Positions 51,045-63,639 are shown, counted from the stretch's first letter. The stretch: 64,000 nucleotides of DNA from Achatina immaculata (GCA_009760885.1 CM019714.1:3025895-3089894); one strand, 5' to 3'. The notes: generated by a model not told the origin, from the sequence alone. Numbers and translations are program-made.

Positions 51045-51803
51045 CACAACACAAAAAGAAATGGAAAAACTAATTATGTCAGTCCGCAAGAACAGCGAAG
51101 AGCAGACCCTCTATCTTAATGCAAAGAAAACTAAATTGATGACAACTGACAAAACAAACAAGGCAACTGAAATATGTATCAATGAGGAAAAACTGGAAGA
51201 AGTGGAGAGTTTTGAATATCTTGGATCGCTACTAACTAATAATGGAGATACAATGAGGGAAATTAAAAGGAGGACATCTATCGCTCTTCAGAAAGTAAAA
51301 CAAATAAAGAATCTGTGGAGAGGAGCAGACAGAACCACAAAAATAAGATTTTTAAGGGCATGCATCTTTCCCATTGCAACATATGCCTGTGAGACCTGGA
51401 CACTTAATAAAACAGCTGAGAAACACATAAATGCCTTTGAATGTAAATGCTACAGAAGAGTTCTCCAAATATCGTGGACACAAAAAAGAACAAATATATC
51501 TATACTACAAGAGCTTAATATTGAAGAAGGCTGGCTAGTGAAGAAGATTAAAGAGAGAAAACTGAAATATTTTGGACACATTAAACGTCATGATAATTTA
51601 GAGAAGACCGTATTGGAAGGATACATAATGGGAAAAAGAAAAAGAGGAAGACCAAGACGAAGATGGCTCAAGACATCGTTGACGATCTGGAAATGGATGC
51701 AACAGCAGCAGGCCATCTTGCTCACAACCGAGAGGCCTACAGGAGTGCTGTTTGGGAGGCAAAGTTCCGCAAGGGACATGCAAATGAATGAATGAATGAA
51801 TAC
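51045..51803 (+). mobile_element. RTE-B 3' copy with intact C-terminal frame
   Basis: The open frame 50971-51795 keeps the RTE-B C-terminus uninterrupted (KEMEKLIMSVRKNSEEQ, YLGSLLTNNGDTMREI, TYACETWTLNKTAEK, LKYFGHIKRHDN, GKRKRGRPRRRW), followed by a TGAA tail. TACCCTGCATC before and TACCCTGTATC after suggest an 11-bp duplication with one mismatch. It is among the least decayed RTE-B pieces here and may be recent. Confidence 0.85.
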
Positions 51804-51805
51804 CC

Positions 51806-53200
51806 TGTATCTGTTGCATACGATGGCATATGTAGCATGGCCTTGTAACTAATGATTATAGTTGTTATTATTATTGTTAATGAATATGATTATGAATATA
51901 TTGTAGGCATAATAGTAACATCTAATAGCAACAGAAAAAGTAAATAGGAAAATTAGAGCAAGGAAGAAAAAACAAACTTCCTTGACACTGTATGATTGGA
52001 CACTGACACGTAAACAGAATAGAAAAGACGAATAGAAAAGGCAGTCGCAATGAAAAGCGGGGACACCATAAAACCTCCAACATGAAAGAGCAAGGTAATG
52101 ACTTAGGTAAATGACAAATATATAGACGGAGTTGTCACGCATCACACATATTAGCATTAGGGCGCCATTAGGACGCTACTGCACACGCTTTTTAAATAAA
52201 GGAGTGACCAACTCGGCCAGCTGACCAATTAAATATTTAAAGGCGTGGCCTATTGGACAACTGACTTACGACATATAAGTCACGGGGCAGTTTGAAGGGT
52301 GGAGCCAAAATACTTATTGGTTAATCCATCAAGCTGGACTTGAAGATAAAAAGGCGATCGGAGAGACATGATAAATATGAAGAAGTACGGAAGTACAGGA
52401 GAGAGGAGACAGAGGGGGGAGCCCGAAGACAGAGGAACAAGGACGGTCAGTGAATAGAGACCGAGCCAGACGTCAAGAGAAGGAGCACGAGAAGAAAGGA
52501 GCCCCCAAGAAGAGGAAGTCCAGAGACTAGCGGACAAGTGAGGGAGATCATCAGAAGTAGACAGAGAAGAGCAGAAGAAAGAGAAGTGGAGAACACACAC
52601 CAGAGAGACACGGAGGCGATAGAAACACAGAAGAACAAGAAAGAGAAGGAGACGCTATAGAATCAGAAGCAGTGTTAGACTGAAGTTGTGATTCAAGTGA
52701 TTAAAAATATTTGATACTTTTGGAGCTTTTGAGTAAAGTGATTTTAGATGATAAACTAGTTGACCACGTGTTGCAGATCTGATATAATACTAAGTTAGGA
52801 AATGTTCTCGTATCAAGCATAGAATATTGTGAAGTTGAGAACACTGAGAAATGCTGCATGTAGAATATGATAGAGTTTGATATTGTGAACAAATGATTAC
52901 GTGCTTCAACGACGAAACTGACGAAGATTATGTCATATTACATCTTGGTACAAGTGATATTACCAGCTGTTGAATCTGATACCTTAATTGTCAGAATTAA
53001 ATAATGCAGCGAACATTTCAATCGGACTTGCTCTGATCTAGTGAATGAGGTAAAGTTTTGTGAAACCTGGGATGTGTTAATCAAAGCGCATCTGTAAGCT
53101 TCAGTTCTATAATATGGAACTATTCAGAAATATGTAATTCACACTCGAAAATGTTATACATATATCACATTACAGGACTGGCATGTGAATCCCTCATGGA
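51806..53200. other. No gene seen; purine-rich tract
   Basis: 52370-52660 is strongly GA-rich on the plus strand after a GATAAAAAGGC motif (52346). It might be part of an LTR or element leader, but no paired copy exists in the window. Confidence 0.4.
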
Positions 53201-53204
53201 GAGT

Positions 53205-53660
53205 GAGGATAGTTTTTAAAAGGTGATCGTTTTCCTATCCCAGACTACAGGGCAGGGAACACAGCGAGGGCCGTTACATTTTCTGGAGCCAGCATATACA
53301 AGGTTCCGCTTCAGGTGGCTGTGGACGAAGATGTTCTTAAGATTTGGTTCCCGTTTGTATGCTAATAGGGGTAGATCAGAGAAGATGTCGCGAGTATCAG
53401 GGTCGAGTTGCATTAGTGGCAGATGGCGATAAAGAGTTTTCTGAACAATTTGACCATGTGAGTGAGACTAACTTGAGTCTGCCGGAAGAAGTCAGTTTTT
53501 TTTTTCTGAATGCTTCTTCGCGACTCACTTTTTTGATACGGTTAAATACTTTCCGAAGGACATTTTCTGGATAGTACCGATGACGAAAAATTCCAATAAT
53601 TTGCTGGATTGATCCATAAAGTCCTAGTTATCCTGACTTAGGCGGCGAACGGGAGGAAAT
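53205..53660 (-). mobile_element. PLE C-terminal coding fragment
   Basis: Minus strand: DTRDIFSDLPLLAYKREPNL, HLKRNLVYAGSRKCNGPRCVPC, and further right the reverse complement of the FFRHRHCPENVLRKAF region. It matches 42640-42940. Confidence 0.78.
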
Positions 53661-54274
53661 GGGAGTTTTAAGACGTTTTAGGATGAAAGGAGGTGTAAAG
53701 TAAATACGCGTGGCTGTCGGTGAGTTTATAAAATACAGAGGTGATAAGACTGCCCGTGCTAATAGATATTTGATGTCTAGAAAAGTTGACAGACTTGTCA
53801 GAATATTTGTGATTCAACAAGAGCTCCAGACGGATGGTCAACCAACAAAGAACGGGTGTAGTCAGTTACTGTACGCCGAAGGAGATATTGAAGAGGAGAT
53901 ATGAGCAACTGTGTATGTATCCGGAGTGCATTGATAATGTTCCTTCCTAAATCACTAACTATTCTATAATTCTATTTACCTGTACTCGTTTCTTATCGCC
54001 AGCAACTGTATAAAATCTTACGGAAATTTAGTATACTAGAGCAGTTGCTATACAATTACATATGAAGAGTCAATAATTCACAAGAGTTACCTTTTCCCCT
54101 TGTATGCCCGTGAAAGTCATGGGGAAACTTTGTTCTATGGAAACTCTACAACGTCTTTATATTTTCAGAAAGTCCTCGAAGAGCTACTTCAGCTTTTAGA
54201 GTTTTAAAGCTGTACGTTTAACACTGTCACATTTTGAGCGGTCTGGGACATCTAACCATCATCTCTGGTAAAAA
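53661..54274. other. Upstream region of the SMIM20-like gene
   Basis: No repeat recognised. It presumably holds the 5' UTR and promoter. A 64-codon frame at 53710-53904 is unassigned. Confidence 0.4.
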
Positions 54275-54482
54275 ATGAGAAGTGCACGTCTAATGGATAC
54301 TTTGAAAGAAAGATGGCAACGTATTTGGTCAAAACCAATGATGAAACAAGCTGTCATTATTGCTGGCACTGCTCTTTTATGCGGGACTTTCTACTACCCA
54401 ATTATTAAAAAAATAATGTATCCTGCAGAAATATATACAAAAGAACAAAAGGCTTTCTTTGACAAAGATGCTTTGTATCCGA
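54275..54482 (+). CDS. First coding exon of a SMIM20/MITRAC7-like small membrane protein
   Basis: The exon runs from ATG (AAAAAATG context) to a consensus donor GTAAGT at 54483, phase 1. It encodes 69 residues: a basic N-terminus (KERWQRIW), one hydrophobic segment (AVIIAGTALLCGTFYYP), then IYTKEQKAFFDKDALYP. This resembles SMIM20 (MITRAC7), an inner-membrane factor of cytochrome c oxidase assembly, which has a short membrane segment ending in AAFYPIY and then EEYKKEQ. The resemblance is short but ordered. Its C-terminal exon is not certain. An acceptor CTCCTCCATGCAG ends at 55254, but the phase-compatible reading after it stops within ten codons and does not resemble the family C-terminus. 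Confidence 0.5.
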
Positions 54483-54556
54483 GTAAGTTTGACCTCGTCT
54501 TTCACGTATGTTTCACATCATATCAGATATTTGTTTCCGCACAGAAGCACCAAATA

Positions 54557-54662
54557 TTGGCATAATCTCACATCGAGTATTGGCATAATCTCACATCAAG
54601 TATTGGCATAATCTCACATCGAGTATTGGCATAATCTCACATCAAGTATTGGCTATGTCAAG
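54557..54662 (+). repeat. 23-bp tandem repeat, about 5 copies
   Basis: GGCATAATCTCACATCGAGT + ATT, alternating CGAG and CAAG, in the first intron of the SMIM20-like gene. Confidence 0.9.
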
Positions 54663-54669
54663 TATTAGT

Positions 54670-55955
54670 TTCATCTCATGTCACAGTGGATAAGGGAAAT
54701 CAAAGATGGAAAAGCTTGGATAAGTAAAGTCTCTGCTTCTTTAGCTACTCCATTTTTTCCCGTTATGTTTTGTGGGTGTGGTTTCTTAATTAGTGTATTC
54801 TGTTCCTTTCTGTCCTCATTCCTCTGCCATCCCAGTGGTCACTTCCAACTGAGTTTTATATTCAGTTGCACTTTTACATATGATGCCATATATTCATTAC
54901 ACACCTGCATGTCTTTTCACTATTCCCATCTGCTTGGTCATTATCTGTGTGATGTAGAGAATGAGGCATTAATTGGCTAGTATGGCCAAAGTTTGGCCCA
55001 TGAGCCAATGATTGCTCTAGGATTTTTAAAAAACCAGTACAGTTATAACTCTTTTGCCCTGCATTATTTTCTGAACTACTGGTTTTCTCAGTATAACTTT
55101 TGGTACTTTATACTTTTCTTTAATGTCTTTACAAACATCAGGAAAAGTAAATGTTCATGTACATTTTTTTTCTTATTTGTGGTGAGATTTTAATATTTAC
55201 AAAATGCTCACATGTTGAACCAAAGATAAAACTGGCTGATTCTCCTCCATGCAGATTTGAGAATCGTCAGCCCACTGGGTTGATTCATCTTCCAACCACT
55301 TTCACTGGCTGTTTTTTACTGGGTTTTTGAAAAACAGCAGATAAAAACATGAAAAATAAAATCATTAGCTCTTTTGGTATCCTTGTAAGAAAGATTGACA
55401 CAAAATGTGATAGCACATTGTAGGTGAGCACAAAGCAGAAGTAGGTGATTAGCTTAGAAATGAGATAAAGGGGTGATGATAAAGCGTACCATGTGGTAAA
55501 CAACATGATGTTATGTCTCAGATGGCTCTTGTCAGATAAGTATGGCTTAAATAAAAGTTGCCCAGGCGGTGCATATAATAACATGAGAAAACAATATTTA
55601 CAGGGGTGAGTTAAGAAAAGTAAGAATGAATAAAGATCACAAAAAGAACAAGACTGCTTGTTTAGGATGCCTAGACAAGGAAACTATCAAAGTCTTCTGA
55701 CAGTTAGGGAATAAGGATAGAAAAGGCTGGAAAATTAACTGTAACTTGTCCACGATGATAATGAGAAAATGCAGCAAAGTGAGTAGGCAGGAGAGCTGAG
55801 CATCCAGGGCAGACAAAGAAAGAGGTGGCAGATAGGTAGAAATGTAAAGTAGTTCTAAGCAAGCTGAACTTAGTATCAGTTCCAGTTGGATAGAGCCAGC
55901 CAGCATGGAAAATAAAGTGCTGTTCCAGAGCCTTCAGCTGTTGACCATTATTACT
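54670..55955. other. Intron or intergenic sequence, no gene supported
   Basis: Several 80-100-codon hydrophobic frames occur on the minus strand (55285-55584, 55637-55906) without recognisable motifs. Confidence 0.4.
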
Positions 55956-55959
55956 AGAA

Positions 55960-57165
55960 CCATTTTTACCACAGTTGTCATTTCTCTTATCTATCACCAT
56001 ACACCTCAGGCCATCTCTACTCTACCAGAACCAGTTTTACTGCAGTTATTATATCACTTATTTCTCACCATACACCTTACTCTCTCTACCAGAACCAGTT
56101 TTACTGCAGTTATTATATCACTTATTTCTCACCATACACCTTACTCTCTCTACTAGAACCAGTTTTACTACAGTTGTTATATCACTTATCTCTCATCATA
56201 CACCTCTTACTATCTCTTCTCTACTAGAACCAGTTTTACTACAGTTGTTATATCACTTATCTCTCATCATACACCTCTTACTATCTCTTCTCTACTAGAA
56301 CCAGTTTTACTACAGTTGTTATATCACTTATCTCTCATCATACACCTCTTACTATCTCTTCTCTACTAGAACCAGTTTTACTACAGTTGTTATATCACTT
56401 ATCTCTCATCATACACCTCTTACTATCTCTTCTCTACTAGAACCAGTTTTACTACAGTTGTTATATCACTTATCTCTCATCATACACCTCTTACTATCTC
56501 TTCTCTACTAGAACCAGTTTTACTACAGTTGTTATATCACTTATCTCTCATCATACACCTCTTACTATCTCTTCTCTACTAGAACCAGTTTTACTACAGT
56601 TGTTATATCACTTATCTCTCATCATACACCTCTTACTATCTCTTCTCTACTAGAACCAGTTTTACTACAGTTGTTATATCACTTATCTCTCATCATACAC
56701 CTCTTACTATCTCTTCTCTACTAGAACCAGTTTTACTACAGTTGTTATATCACTTATCTCTCATCAACACCTCTTACTATCTCTTCTCTACTAGAACCAG
56801 TTTTACTACAGTGTTATATCACTTATCTCTCATCATACACCTCTTACTATCTCTTCTACTAGAACCAGTTTTACTACAGTTGTTATATCACTTATCTCTC
56901 ATCATACACCTCTTACTATCTCTTCTCTACTAGAACCAGTTTTACTACAGTTGTTATATCACTTATCTCTCATCATACACCTCTTACTATCTCTTCTTTA
57001 CTAGAACCAGTTTTACTACAGTTGTTATATCACTTATCTCTCATCATACACCTCTTACTATCTCTTCTCTACTAGAACCAGTTTTACTACAGTTGTTATA
57101 TCACTTATCTCTCATCATACACCTCTTACTATCTCTTCTCTACTAGAACCAGTTTTACTGCAGTC
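55960..57165 (+). repeat. 71-bp minisatellite, about 16 copies
   Basis: The unit CTACTAGAACCAGTTTTACT + ACAGTTGTTATATCACTTAT... repeats at exactly 71-bp spacing (56221, 56292, 56363 and on). The older units at the left edge (CCATTTTTACCACAGTTGTC) resemble the 4.7-kb array unit. Confidence 0.96.
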
Positions 57166-57189
57166 CTCAGCTCATTGTTATGTGTATTG

Positions 57190-58108
57190 ATCTGGCAAAA
57201 TGTGTAAAATAGGAAAAAAGTAGGAACAGCTTTATTATTTAACAAAGTTGAGTACTAGTTGTGTGAGTCTTATTATGGCATCAGTGTTAATGGTGGGGTG
57301 AGGGTCTTTGTTGAGAAAATAACAGAGTGCTAAAAGTCCATCGTCATGGCGGATTGAGGTGTAAAGGGAACATACATCAAGGAGAAAGAAGTGATAGAAG
57401 TAGTGCGAAGAGAGTGTGATCACTTCAAGAGTAGTTAGGACATGGTTGGTATCTTTCAAATAAGAGGGCAGTTTGTGTACTACAGGCTGGAAAATGCTGT
57501 CCAAAAAGTCAGAAATGTGCTCAATAGGGCATAAACATGCTGATACAATAGGACGTCCCAGGTTACCTGGTTTGTGGATTTTAGGAAGAAGATAGAAGGT
57601 GAGTGTGCCTAAACAACTGCCTGATGTGAAGAGAGACAGCTTGAGGTGAGAGAATGCCTACTTTAATTAAATCTTTGATGGCAGCTTCCATTTTATTATT
57701 ATTTGAAAGGGTAGCATCGTTTTTGCAATGGGTATAGAAGTTAGCATTCCTGAGTTGGGACATTCCTTCCGCAATATATGTCTTTTTTCCAAACTATAAG
57801 ATTCAATGTTTCATTGGCTGGTTTTATTACTATGTCATCTTGATGTCTGAGATGAGATAGTGCCATGGATTCTCCCTTGGTGAAGTTGAAATGTCGAAGT
57901 TTTGGTGGCTGGAGGTTCTGGATTTCCTGCCACGTTGTATCAATATACAGATCTAAAACTTGAGAAGCCGCGGAGGAAGGTGTCCAACTATATTTATGGT
58001 AGTTATAACGGGCAAATAGGTCATCAGGGCCTTGTGTGGATTGGTTAGGTTCTTGGTTAGCAAAGAAATATTTGAGACGTAATCTGTGGTAGAATTGTTT
58101 GGATGTTA
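57190..58108 (-). mobile_element. PLE reverse transcriptase fragment
   Basis: Minus strand. Reading from the right: FTKGESMALSHLRHQDDIVI + KPA, MEAAIKDLIKVGILSPQ, then FLLDVCSLYTSIRHDDGLLALCYFL. The DVCSLYTSI motif is the PLE RT motif A region. A PLE terminal AAAATAGGAAAAAAGTAGGA (57208-57227) abuts it at the left. Frameshifted and incomplete. Confidence 0.82.
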
Positions 58109-58109
58109 T

Positions 58110-61100
58110 GCTCACTGAATTGGCTTCTCTTAACAATGTCCTCTTTAGACTTTCACATGGTCAACCTCGTTTTCTTTGGCTTGTTGTGTTCCAATTGATA
58201 GCTTGTTTGGGGATTCTCTGATTGTTTCTTCTCATCACATGACCGACATATGTCCTTTTTCTGATCAACCATTCAGACAGGTTGTTGTTTGCTCATCTGT
58301 CTGCTCTCTGCGTTGTTCTTGAATTCATTCCACTTTATACTGAGTATTTTCCTTAGGCATTTGTTTTTGAAAGAGTCTAATTTCTTGTCTGTTTCTTTAG
58401 TTGTTTTGCAGCTTTCACATACATAAATGAGGGTGGATATTACATTGAATTAAATAATCTTAACTTGGTTTTTGCACTTATAGCTTTTGAATGCCATAAG
58501 TTCTCAAGATTCTTGAAGGTCATTGCTGCTTTGGCAATTCTAATTCTAACTTCTTCTCTGGTGTCACCATTGTGGTCTGTATAGCTGCAGAGATATGCAA
58601 AATGGTTTACTTCTTCAACAGCTGTTCCTTCTATGTATATTTGTCCTTCATCATTAATGAGAACCTTTATTATTTTTGTTTTATCCTTGTTAATTTCAAG
58701 TCCTATTTTACTAGCCATTGAAGACAGGTATCTGTTTTTTACTTGCATTGATTTCATATTGTCACTGATAAGAGTTATGTCATATGCAGATTCAAGATCT
58801 TCCAGTTAGGTCTCATGTATTCAATCAATGCCCGTTTTAACCTTTTGCAACATTTTTTTCATTATGAAGTCTTTGGCAACTCCAAAAAGCAAGGGAGATA
58901 ATATACATCCTTGTTTTACGCCTGTTTATTCACTCATTCCTTCTTCTGTTTTGACTGCACAAACATATCCATTGTAGAGATCACTAATGATGTTGACAGT
59001 CTTAGATGGTATTCCATATATTCTTAAAAGTCTCCACAACCTATCTCTGTGTATGCTATCAAATACCTTTTTAAATCTATGAAGTTCAGGATTAACAGTC
59101 TTTGCTTTTCAATATGTTCTTCAAGTATTATTCTTAGAATAAAGATCTGGTCGAGACAGCTTCTCCCTTTTCAAAATCCTGCCTGTTTTTCTCTCATTGC
59201 AGCATCCACTATATCTTGAATTCTATTCAGAATAACTTTACAAAATACTTTTGACACAACTGATAGTAAGTTTAATCCTCTCCAGTTGTTGCAATTGCTA
59301 AGGTTGCCTTTTTCGCTATTTTAACAATGATTCCTTTTTTTTTCCATTTAGAAGGGACTTTTTCTTCTTTCCAAACTTTATTAAACATTCTCTGTAGTTG
59401 TTTCATGTTGTCTATATTAATAGCTTTTTAACATTTCGGGTGTTATTTCATCTTCACCTGCAGCTTTGTTGTTAGCCATTAGATTCACACCTGTTTCAAT
59501 TTCAAGCAATGTAATTTCATCTAGGTTTACATTTGTTGTGGGAATGGTAAATCAGTTCCAAGGTCTATCAGTTCTTTTGGATGTGGTCGATTAAGTGATT
59601 CTTGGAAGTGTTCAGCCCATCTTTGCTTTTGGTCTTTACTTGATGTGCCAGTTTTGCTAAGGATTGGTCTTTCTTTGGATGCAATAGTACCTGTTAGCTC
59701 TTTTTTTTATGTTATATAAAGTTTTGCTGTCTCCTGTTTTTGCTGCCTTCTCTGCTTCTTTCACCATATTGTCCATGTGTTCTCATTTATCCCTTCTAGC
59801 TGGTTCTAAGGACTGCAAATGCGCCTCAAACAGCCTCTGACAGTCAAGTCCAGCTCCTGGCCTTCCCGTGGCAGAACTGTTTAAACTGACAGGAGAAGGG
59901 GCGAGGGCGAATATCTGGCGCCTGAAAACCAGTTACTTAGGGTAGATGAGTGGCACGTTTGGTAGCTCATCTGCCGCTGTTGGCGAGATTTTTCAGCTGT
60001 CGTGCGTGGAGCGGTGCTCCTCCCGGTCAATGAAGAAAGGTGCAAATGGGGTTGACGCGCGGCGCCACTGTGGAAAAGGTGGTAGAAAGGATAAAGCGAA
60101 GCAAACAGTCAAATCACGGCACCTCTGGTCTGGAGGTTGGCCACGTCCTGAGTGCAGTCATATCAGGTGAAATGCATGAACTGGCTTGTCCCAGAGGTTA
60201 AGACACTGCTGGCGAGACTCTTCAAATGCCGCGCGTGGAGTGAAGCTCCTCCCAGTCAAGGAAGAAATGCGGAAAAGAAATAAAGGTTGCTGTGCGGCGC
60301 CGATGGAAAAAGGTGGTGGAAAGTGAAGTTTAACTGGTATGTCCAGTAGTATCGCTACGAGAGCTATACCATGGCACCTCTGCTCTAGAGGCCGGCCACG
60401 TCCGAAATACACCTACACTGGTGAAATATGCCTAAACCAGCACACACCAGGGGTGGAACTTGATGGCTAGACATGTCATGCCACCTCCGCTCTAGAGGTC
60501 GGTAACGCCTGATATACACCCGTACTGGTGAATTTTGCCTAAACCGGCTCATACCAGGGGTGAATCTTGGAAGGCTATGCATGTCACAGTACCTCTGCTC
60601 TAGAGGTCGGTCTCGTCCCAAACATGCCCATACTGGGATAATGCCTAAACCGGCTCAACCCAGGGGTAGAAGTCACTAGTGGCGAGGATTCGTCCTCCTG
60701 GACAAAAGCTCCATCCTGGTCACAACTAGGAAGGGTAGCGGCCACGACCGCAAAATGCTGAAGTCGGAGACACTGGACCAGGGAAGTCTAGATAGGCAAC
60801 AACCTCTCACCCGGCGGGGATGTTTGCGTATCCTAATCACGCTGAGGTTTTCTGGTGAGAAAGTCCAACTCTGGACTGGATGGGCAACCACCTCTCACCC
60901 GGCGGTGATACACGGGTATCTCAAAACAAGTCGAGGTTTTCCGGTGAGAAGGTCCAACTCTGGCCTGGGTGGGCTACCGCCTCTCACCCAGCGGAGATGC
61001 ACTGATATCCTAAACACACCGAGGTCTTCCGGTGAGAAAGTCCAACCCTAGACTAAACTGGTGCAATGAAAACCACGGTGTCACGCAATCCCGCTTCCGA

Positions 61101-62620
61101 GACCCACCAAGGATACAGGCTAAAGCCCTGTGATACTCTGAACCCCTTGTGGTCCTCTCGTGGATCTCGTGTGGTCTTTTCGGGGACCACACAGGGGACC
61201 ACAGGACCTAATGAGGACCACAGGCGTAAATTCAGTAGGATCACAGTGCGGTTTTGGTGGTAGAAGCGAACGAAGAAGAAGAAGAAGATCCCTTCTAGCT
61301 GAACTTTTTTCTTTATTGTCTAGTTCTTTGTATGTTGCTTTTACCAAATCTCTTTCAAGATATGTTTTTACATTCAACATGTCAGATTTGGCTGCCAGTC
61401 TGTTATGTATGGATTTCCATGTGTTATCTGATATCCATGCTTTTCTATTTGTTGTTTACAGTCCAGTGCTTGTTTTAGCTGCTGTAATTATAGCTGTGTT
61501 GTAAGAATGCCATAAGTCATCTATATCTGTCTCCTCTACCTCACTGAATGCAGCGAACTGTTTGGTAAGTTCCAAATTAAAATTACTATTAGTATTTTCA
61601 TCCTGTAAACTTTGACTGTTTATCTTTTTGAGTATTGCTTTCTTGTGTTGGCTTTTCAGTTTTAGTCTTATTTTCCCTATACACAGATTGTGATCACTGT
61701 TGACATCTTCACTCCTATATGCTCTTACATCTATCAGAGATGTTCTGAATTGCTTTCTAATACAAAAATTATCTATCTGATTTCTGGTTCTATGATCTGG
61801 AGATATCCAAGTTGTTTTATGTATCTCTTTGTGTGGAAATACTGTTCCTCCAATGACTGTGCCCTCTGTTAGACATAATTCAATGAATCTTTCTCCATTC
61901 TGATTTACCATATCAGTCCTTTCTTTCCCCATAACTTTTTTGATGTCTGTGTTATCTTTTCTTACCTTGGCGTTAAAATCTCCCATGACAACTAAGATGT
62001 CGTGTTTAGGAACTTTGTTAATGAGTTGTTGTAGTTGGTTATAGAAAGTGTCATATATTTAGGAACTTTGTTAATGAGTTGTTGTAGTTGGTTATAGAAA
62101 GTGTCATTTATTTCGTCATCTGTATCGTTCATGGGTGCATAGCATTGTATGATTGTCATTCTTCCGTGTCTTGTTTGGAATTGTGTTCTTAATATATGAC
62201 TGTTCGGAGGTTCCCATTCTGTAAGGCTCTTTGCTGCCGCAGTTGACTTAAATATACCTTCTCCTTTGTGATATTTCCCATCGTCTCTGCCTGAATGCAT
62301 GATTAACTTATGGTTTTTGGCGAATCTTTTCCCTTCTTCTGGCCATCACATTTCACTGATGCCCAGGATGTCTAGGTGATATTTATCCATTTCTTTGATT
62401 ACTTGAGCAGTTCTTGATGGTGCGGCCATTGTTCTTACATTCCAGAATCCGATCTTTGTCTCACATATGGGGTCGACAAATGTGTTCTTTTGGCTACTCT
62501 GAGTTGGTATTCTCGATGCTCAGTTGAATTTGATGCAAGTTTCCCTAACGGTTGGTTTTTTTTCCCCATCTAGAGTTGCCTGTAGATGAGCCTCAAGATA
62601 AGGTTGTTGGCCTTATGCCC
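58110..62620 (-). mobile_element. Near full-length RTE-A split by Element X
   Basis: Minus-strand RTE-A from its 5' leader (62550-62620) through endonuclease (DFNAKVRKDNTD, HKTTWISPDHRTRNQIDNF, NSDHNLCIGKI), linker and RT to a slightly shortened 3' end at 58110. Element X occupies 59803-61287. A 53-bp tandem duplication (62005-62057 and 62058-62110) lies in the endonuclease. Multiple stops. Confidence 0.88.
59803..61287 (+). mobile_element. Element X copy 2 with perfect 14-bp target duplication
   Basis: 1485 bp, starting GTTCTAAGGACTGCAAATGC and ending GAAGAAGAAGAAG. ATCCCTTCTAGCTG flanks it at 59789-59802 and 61288-61301 and occurs once, uninterrupted, in other RTE-A copies (for example at about 20400). 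The modules are in the same order as copy 1. No protein is encoded. The GAA tail and variable-length duplication suggest mobilisation by a LINE. Confidence 0.9.
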
Positions 62621-62858
62621 AACTCCCACTTTACAATATGCGTCAACACAAAAGAGTCATACGAAAGTATGTCGGCAGAAGTGTTAACAATCTTCCACCA
62701 TCTTTTACGTCACCTGGATGTATCTCATGTATATGGAGCTGGCAAAATGTGATGTAGTGAAGATGTGTTTTTCTGGCAAAGAAAGTAGTTTCACATTTTG
62801 TGTTGAATTGCTTTTGTAGCTGAAGGAAATGGAATTTTTCTGCTGCATACATTATACA
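62621..62858. other. No gene seen
   Basis: Short unique stretch between two RTE-A copies, ending in the target duplication of the next element. Confidence 0.4.
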
Positions 62859-63256
62859 TTATTTAGACTCTTTTGAAAACAGATGCCTAAAGAAAATACT
62901 CGGCATCAAGTGGAATGAATTCAAGAACAATGCAAAGATAAGACAGATGAGCAAACAGCAACCTGTCTCATGGATGATCAGGAAAAGGAGATGGACATAT
63001 GTTGGTCACATGATGAGAAGAAATGATTAGAGAATCCCAAAACAAACTATTGGGTGGAAGACAGCAGGCTGAAGAAAAAGAGGCAGACCACAGGAAACTC
63101 TAAAGAGGACACTGGTAAGAGAGGCCAAATCAATAGGCATAAAATTCCTTGATGAGGTTGAAAAGCTCTCTGAAAACAGGAAAAATTTGCGAACTACCTT
63201 GCGAACCCTATGTGACATTTAACAGCATGGGAAGGATATAAGATAAGATATATAAG
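62859..63256 (+). mobile_element. RTE-A 3' end with 12-bp target duplication
   Basis: C-terminal RTE-A (KWNEFKNNAKIRQMSKQQ, RKRWTYVGHMMRRND-like) and ATAAG tail. ATACATTATACA occurs at 62847-62858 and 63257-63268. Confidence 0.88.
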
Positions 63257-63269
63257 ATACATTATACAA

Positions 63270-63630
63270 GTGAATTGTAAAAATATGGAGTGTAATCAGG
63301 TTTGCTTGTTATCATATGATAGTAAACAGTACTGCCAGTCTCATGTAATATTTCTGTTTCATTCACAACTTGGAAGAAGAGAACAGCCTGAGAAAGAGAG
63401 AAAACAGGAACAGAGACAGAGACAGATTTTTATCTGCAGCAGTAAGCCTAAAAGGCTTGGTAAAGGGCTTAGAATGAGATAGAGAGAGATATTGTTTTTA
63501 GTGATTTGACAAAGTTTTATTATAACTCCAAAAAATAGTAGTAACACAAATTTGAGACTTACAGAAGATTATATGTAGAGTGTGATTTTGATGTTCATTT
63601 AACTGACCCAGCTTCTGTTTTCCCTTTATC
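63270..63630. other. No gene supported
   Basis: Includes a purine-rich stretch at 63380-63425. No exon recognised. Confidence 0.4.
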
Positions 63631-63639
63631 ATAGCAGTT

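Noticed and set aside
52340..52680. Possible LTR promoter with GATAAAAAGG and purine-rich leader
   Set aside because: No second LTR, primer-binding site or gag/pol sequence is present in the window.
53223..53904. Plus-strand open frames over 53.2-53.9 kb
   Set aside because: They are antisense to a PLE fragment or unsupported short frames.
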